64,000 bases of DNA from Hetaerina americana. Taxonomy: Eukaryota; Arthropoda; Insecta; Odonata; Calopterygidae. Below the pieces are notes generated by a model. That model was not told the DNA's origin. It searched no databases and saw only the letters and a program-made list of their open reading frames with translations. The number at the start of each line of letters is the position of its first letter. The first letter of the stretch is position 1. Shown here in pieces: positions 59,005 to 64,000 of the stretch. The stretch lies in assembly GCA_022747635.1 (NCBI GenBank), contig JAKTNV010000011.1, forward strand, positions 20,821,005 to 20,885,004. Direction: 5' to 3'. Both the position numbers and the translations under genes were made by a program.

Positions 59005-59955
59005 AAAGTTTGCCCTCATGGAATTCTTAACGTAAAAGTATAAAAAATTGAGTTGAGGCATGTTTATATTCGTGGGTAAAATAAATGGTTTAAATACCAT
59101 GCTACAAAGAGTAAAGATATAATAATTATTTAGAAATTCACATGGTCACGGTAACGGCTTCAAAGTACGTATGTCTCAGTTTTCAACCCGCGTGTGAAAT
59201 CATCGGAGCTAGCGGTTGACCATCTTTGCCATGTTATCACTGTGCTCGACATGGCATGGGACGAATCTAATACTCCACGTTACTTGGAACAGATCCTATT
59301 TTAGGTGACTAGCTAGTCGTAATAAAATGACCTTGCGTCTATAGCGGAACTTATTGGTGAATGGATGCAAAGCCCTATGTGTGACCCCATTGACTCTCCA
59401 TAGACTTTAAAGTCAGTTGATGGACAATTAAGTGTGAATGATAAAGAAAAACGAGTGAATTGCAATATTCGAACTTAATTCAAGCTTCTTTGGGGAGCGT
59501 TATGCCTAATATCACTCTTCAAATAATCACTCTGGCATGTTTTAATTTCCATAAGATCACGTTAAAGCCCGTCATATTTAATCATTTCCTCGGTACAACA
59601 ATTTCAATTCTAATAGTATTATCCGAGCTGAAATGGCCTCGTGCACCATGCATATTATGAAAGGCCGTACGGCATATGCTTTCATCACCATGAAGGATTA
59701 TTAAATTCCCTGGATTGGTCAGTTCTCCTAATTATCCTGTTTCCAATCTTTTCATCGCCATGCTCCTACGTTTTCCAATGCCTTTTACTTATTGTTCATC
59801 CCCTACATTCTTCTAGGTTACTTTCAGTTACGACCTTTACTAAATTATCTTACCTCAATTTGTCCAATTGGTTTTCCCATATGGTTTATGTAATAATAAT
59901 GAGAGATTCACCCTCATCGGTTAAACCTAACTTATGGTTGATTACTGTGGTTTTA
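59005..59955. other. no recognisable feature
   Basis: AT-rich; short frames only. Confidence 0.4.
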
Positions 59956-59957
59956 TG

Positions 59958-59958
<1 letters not shown>

Positions 59959-60040
<82 letters not shown>

Positions 60041-60070
60041 CACATATATATACACATATAGTGAGAGAGA
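59959..60070. repeat. (TA)n microsatellite
   Basis: Long TA tract followed by CACATA units and a short GA run. Confidence 0.97.
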
Positions 60071-60074
60071 GAGG

Positions 60075-60385
60075 AATGTATAATACGTGTGGATAATTAA
60101 ATCAAATTTCGATCAGGAATACCACAGGTGCATGCACTAAGGTTAACTACCTAGCTAAGTTAGCAACTTACCTAAGCATATGTGCCCTAAGTACGTACAT
60201 GCTCTATCGTACACCCGTGCATAGTGAGCTCGGCCCTCACCTAACAAATATCAGCCTTTGGGTGGATTTCCGTGATGGAAGCCAGTTATTCCTTCGAAGA
60301 ACGTTTTAACTATTGCAAAAGTGAGGTTTGGCTTGCATGTTTCACAGTTTCAGTATTTTTTCCATCCGACCGCATGTGATCGTCT
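60075..60385. other. no recognisable feature
   Basis: Mixed sequence; no gene. Confidence 0.4.
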
Positions 60386-60387
60386 TG

Positions 60388-60780
60388 CTCTCAGGTGGGG
60401 CGGGGGTGCTGTCGGCGGCCCCCCTCCTTCCCTCTCTCTCTACCGGGCCCCAAAGTATCCCAATCCGCAGGCCTCGCAGCTTCCGTAACCCGCCTCCCTT
60501 CGACCCGCGCTCTGCGCCCAATGGCGTCTCCCTTGTCGTCGGTGGAGGGCAGGAAGAGGGCGGAGGGCGCCTCTCGCCAATCCTTGGAGGGCAAGGGGGC
60601 GGGAATTTTAAGGAGAGCAACAGGTCTACCGAGAGGGGAGGTTGTAGGGGGTTTAGACGTGATCTTGCCCCCCCCCCCATCCACCGTATGACGGAGATGT
60701 GTGAGACAAGACGCGGTAGCGTCCCCTCTCCGACCCAACCGACTCAATCCCTCGCCTCTTTCCCTCGTGGTCGGTGAGCG
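60388..60780. other. GC-rich island
   Basis: C-rich then G-rich then C-rich on the + strand. Three frames of 98-149 codons overlap on both strands, none with recognisable motifs. Confidence 0.55.
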
Positions 60781-60849
60781 ATCCCAGTGCCGCAATTGGG
60801 AAATGTATTGTTACAATTACAGTTCTTATATGTCTTATATGGGGTTACG

Positions 60850-60950
60850 TCTACATCTAAATGTCTTTCTGTAAGAAGACCCCGGGAGGGTTTATGGTTG
60901 GGGGTGCTAGATCACCAAACCATAAAGGAAAGTGGTGACTATTTTAGTCA
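60850..60950. repeat. dispersed repeat C, copy 3 (diverged)
   Basis: CTACATCTAAATGTC followed by GGGGGTGCTAGATCACCAAA corresponds to the start and end of the 55014 copy. It is followed directly by SINE family S1, as at 12588. Confidence 0.45.
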
Positions 60951-60954
60951 TTCT

Positions 60955-61165
60955 AGTTATTAGGGGAGGCGACCGACAGCTGAGGTCATTAACAAAATGT
61001 AACGTCCCATCCGACGGATGTTGCCCTCCACTCGAAGTGTCTTCCATTAAAGTATACCGTCGAAGTACGGATGGGAATACACCTGTGAAATTGTGCCACT
61101 GCCGGTACTCTGACTAGGGGAGAAGGTAATACACTAGTCGCCGCACCAATCTGATCCCCGAGTTA
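60955..61165 (-). mobile_element. tRNA-derived SINE (family S1), shortened copy
   Basis: GGGGAGGCGACCGACAGCTG, AACGTCCCATCCGACGGA and the tRNA-like end GCCGCACCAATCTGATCCCC are in the same order as 12645-12955, with about 100 bp missing. The B box is worn (GGTACTCTGAC region). Confidence 0.8.
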
Positions 61166-61239
61166 TTGTAAAGAGAAAATAATTCTTTGAAGTACAGCGA
61201 GAGATTTACATGAAAGTTACCACAACGTAGGTCTACGAT

Positions 61240-61380
61240 GATGTGCATTGAAATACGGGAATTTTAATGTGCAAAAATCATTTGCCTGGATCGTCACTGT
61301 AACCCAGATAACTCAAATTCCGACCGAGTGCTTAAAGTAATCAAGCTACCAAGGCGTACTCTTAACCTCTATGAATTTCT
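61240..61380 (-). mobile_element. tRNA-like SINE (family S4), worn copy
   Basis: AAAAATCATTTGCCTGG, then ACCGAGTGCTTAAAGTAATC and AAGGCGTACTCTTAACCTCT, align with 40160-40260. The B box is damaged. Confidence 0.6.
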
Positions 61381-61794
61381 AGGGTTTAGTTAATTACTCA
61401 TGGAACGTCATTATTAGCCCCTTCGCACTGCGTTAAAATAGAGCGTGGTAGTGAGATTATAGACATCAAGTGCAGAAAATATGACACATTTAAGATGTCA
61501 TTTTTTCTTGCGAGCGATAATGAATAATAATAACACTATCTGACCGTCCAAGGGGGGGTGAAGAGTTATCCTTCTATCAGTCTAAATAACCTTGTATATT
61601 GTCCATATCTCACCTGGCCTTAATTTTTTCCTAATTGTTACTTACAGCTCCTCTCGTAAAAATAGAAAATTATATCTCACTTATATATCGTAGTTAATCT
61701 ACTCGCAGTTCTCACGATCTGCGTCATTTGAATTATTTTACAATATATTTCTACTGAAAATTAACAAAAACTTGATTTTTTTATTATGCTAGCC

Positions 61795-62010
61795 TGGTGT
61801 GTAATCAATCTCCGCCACACACCATAGCGTTGGCTTGCAGGGTACCATTTGCATCGACAGATAGATGAAGAAGCATCGTACGGAAATCGAGGGATCAAAA
61901 TTCGAACCTCGGTCATGGTTAATGACTGTTACTCTGTGAAATGTCTGTATTTCGATGTGCACATTAACAGATGACTCCGTGTGAATAATTGTCGCTGTAT
62001 CTTCAGTAAT
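61795..62010 (+). mobile_element. tRNA-like SINE (family S4-related), worn copy
   Basis: AAATTCGAACCTCGG resembles a B box, and GTGCACATTAACAGATGACT matches the flank after the element at 40148 (CACATTAGCGGATGACTCCG). Confidence 0.5.
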
Positions 62011-62019
62011 TCTGTATGT

Positions 62020-63580
62020 ATGTACGATAATTCGTCTTGACATCATGTTGCTTTAAAGGCCCAAGAAATTCACTGTGCACGAGTTCAAGGAAGCATTGTA
62101 TGGACATTCGTCATAACGTCTTCATCCTTTGAAGCCCTTTTTAACTAGTGAAAACTGTGTTCACACTTCAAGACGTGGATGCATGATTGAAGTAGTGTCC
62201 ACAATAAAGAAAAATTGTGGAAATTTATTGGAAAGTGTTTTAATTCTCTGATAAGAAATGCCTGAATAAATTATTTATATTAAATAGTGATCCACGTTGG
62301 GTATCATTATACAAGGATTGTATAAAAAGGAATATAAAGGTTTCGGAAAAAAATGTATTTTTATAAGAAATTATTAAAAATGCCTCAAAATTCTTCAAAG
62401 CACTTCTCTTAAGCGTCGACACACTTTTGCCAGCGGCTTTTCTACGACTCGAAGGCATCCTTCAGTAGTTGGTGAATCATGCCCTACGTCTCCGTACCCG
62501 ATTTCCCCAGTACACACGCAATATTTGATGGCTTACTGCTTTTCAGTCATTCGCCGTTTTTTGCGCTTGCACCGAGTCACTTGGCTGAGGTCCACTAAAA
62601 TTACAATCTAGCCTAAAAAAACACTCGCAGGCGATTGGCGCTTGGCGCGTGATAAAGTTCGGACCCCTCATCACCGAGCCTGCGCGGTGCGAGCGCGCTG
62701 CGACATACAGGATAAACAATCACGTCAGGAAAAAGTTGTTCCTGATTCTTTTAATACTTATCTTGTGTACTTCTGTGGGTTCGAAATGTTGTACCATTTG
62801 GTTATTACGGTTGTGATTGTGAATTATTTGTCAGGAAAGAATTTCCTATATTTTTTCTGCCCAGTAAGAAATAGATTTTCCTTAACTTCTTGTATGGATC
62901 TCGCCTAAATGTGTAAAATAGGGCTGAAATAATTCCCACGTGTTGGTGATAGACTCGAATAATTTGTCTATATAGATGTATTAGTCATGCATGTCACCTC
63001 CATTAAAGTTTTAAGTAGAAAAATTAGTGGTTTAAGTGTCCACTAACTATAATTTCCGCAAACATTTAACGCATTCCGTTCTTTCATTAATATTTTGAAA
63101 AAAAATATAGCGAACCCTTTTTGTCTGGTTCAATAGAAGGACTCAATAATTGAGCTCGGTAAATTTCACTAACATTATTTCCACACGTTAAATCCAATGT
63201 TAGTGCAGCTGCCAAGTATTTTATTTGGCTTAGAATGCTTTAGTCTACCACTCCATCGTTAATAGTGGTGAGATGGAATGGATTTATTTTCCCTGCAATA
63301 AACCACTGCGTATATCGTGATGAGAGTGGTAGATATTTCCGTGTATCTCTCGCGTCGCCAGTATGTCTGCAAGTGACGATGGTTGCACTGGCAAACCAGG
63401 TAGAATCCGATTAACAGACCTACTGCTGCTGTCAGTTCATATATGATTGATGTGTTCTCATGCCTATTTGACAGTTCCGATGATATAACGATTACAAGTA
63501 ATGAATGACAATGGTATGTGCAATCCCTAACTCGCCCTTGATATCCACCAGCTCATCAAACACAAGCACATGTGTACATG
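62020..63580. other. no recognisable feature
   Basis: AT-rich; the 88-codon frame at 62642-62908 was not recognised. Confidence 0.4.
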
Positions 63581-63587
63581 AATGTGT

Positions 63588-63640
63588 GAGTGTATATATG
63601 TATATATGTATATATATATATATATACATACATATACACG
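63588..63640. repeat. TA-rich microsatellite
   Basis: Interrupted TATA/TATG run. Confidence 0.95.
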
Positions 63641-63659
63641 TATTCACCCACACACACGC

Positions 63660-63778
63660 GTCAACAGTCTCAACTGAAGGCCTCAGAGAAGGCCGAAAGC
63701 TCCAACTTTCAAATATGTGAATGTCCTTTCACGTGTTATCTATTTTATGTTTGTGTTCTATTTTGGCGTCCAAATGTT
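63660..63778 (+). mobile_element. Penelope/hammerhead-type dispersed repeat, copy 3
   Basis: CTGAAGGCC, then a GGCC stem partner, GAA, palindromic AGCT and C, followed by GTGAATGTCCTTTC. It aligns with 22164-22276 but lacks three bases (AAG) at the core/stem II junction, so it is probably inactive. Confidence 0.65.
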
Positions 63779-63809
63779 ATATATATATATATTATATATA
63801 TATATTATA

Positions 63810-63846
<37 letters not shown>
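63779..63846. repeat. (TA)n microsatellite
   Basis: TA run with ATTAT interruptions between the hammerhead-type repeat and repeat B. Confidence 0.97.
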
Positions 63847-63850
<4 letters not shown>

Positions 63851-63864
63851 ATGCATGTATATAT

Positions 63865-64000
63865 ATTCATTCACATGGAAATAGATTCAAGAAAAAGGGA
63901 TAGGAGCTCATATAAAGAAGGACGAACATTGGAGAGGTGGGGAAAGCGGAATCGAGCAGGTGGCAAGTGTAAAAATATTTCCTTAACCGGGTCTTGAACC
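63865..64000 (+). repeat. dispersed repeat B, copy 3 (cut by window end)
   Basis: ATTCATTCACATGGAAATAG, AAAAAGGGATAGG, GGTGGGGAAAGCGG and TTCCTTAACCGGGTCTTGAA. The last bases are, on the - strand, GGTTCAAGACCCGG, a good B box, so repeat B may be the body of a - strand tRNA-derived SINE whose head lies beyond the window. Confidence 0.65.

Noticed and set aside
1..64000. CRISPR arrays, bacterial operons or phage genes
   Set aside because: No regularly spaced direct repeats, operon-like gene packing or prokaryotic genes; intron-containing foxo and insect-type transposons show a eukaryotic genome.

Overview
The window is eukaryotic nuclear DNA, almost certainly from an arthropod and most likely an insect. 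It is AT-rich and full of transposon debris. The only recognisable host gene is the 3' part of foxo, on the + strand, with GT-AG introns. The repeats are LINE, mariner, Penelope/hammerhead-type and tRNA-derived SINE sequences, with long (TA)n tracts. I cannot name the species.

Layout: 1-36932 holds no supportable exon and is best read as part of the long foxo intron that splits the forkhead domain (inference). It contains many 5'-truncated LINE remnants, a CR1/jockey-type LINE remnant (13290-13910), tRNA-derived SINEs, an 874-bp element with two perfect 106-bp inverted arms that each carry a hammerhead-ribozyme-like motif (21052-21925), a 70-bp-arm hairpin (23881-24024) and an internally deleted mariner with intact TIRs (24068-24979). 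Interspersed are GC-rich islands with strong strand bias. From 36933 to 43315 lie three foxo coding exons, separated by introns of 3.6 kb and 0.6 kb, the larger one carrying its own SINEs and LINE pieces. From 43.3 kb to the end I find no further host gene, only LINE remnants, SINEs, microsatellites and more skewed islands.

FoxO is the forkhead transcription factor at the end of the insulin/PI3K/Akt pathway. The exons encode the second half of the DNA-binding domain with the recognition helix, the RRRAAS Akt site, a basic NLS, the third Akt site (RPRASS), proline-rich linkers, the C-terminal acidic transactivation motif, a large Gln/His tract and the terminal SWV motif. The N-terminal exon (first Akt site and first half of the forkhead) is not in the window.

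The most unusual structure is the 21052-21925 element. In both arms the stem I, CUGAUGA core, GAAA-capped stem II, GAA, palindromic ACCGGU stem III and GUA cleavage triplet can be read directly, in opposite orientations. Related hammerhead-like repeats are abutted by (TA)n tracts at 665-808, 22164-22276 and 63660-63778.
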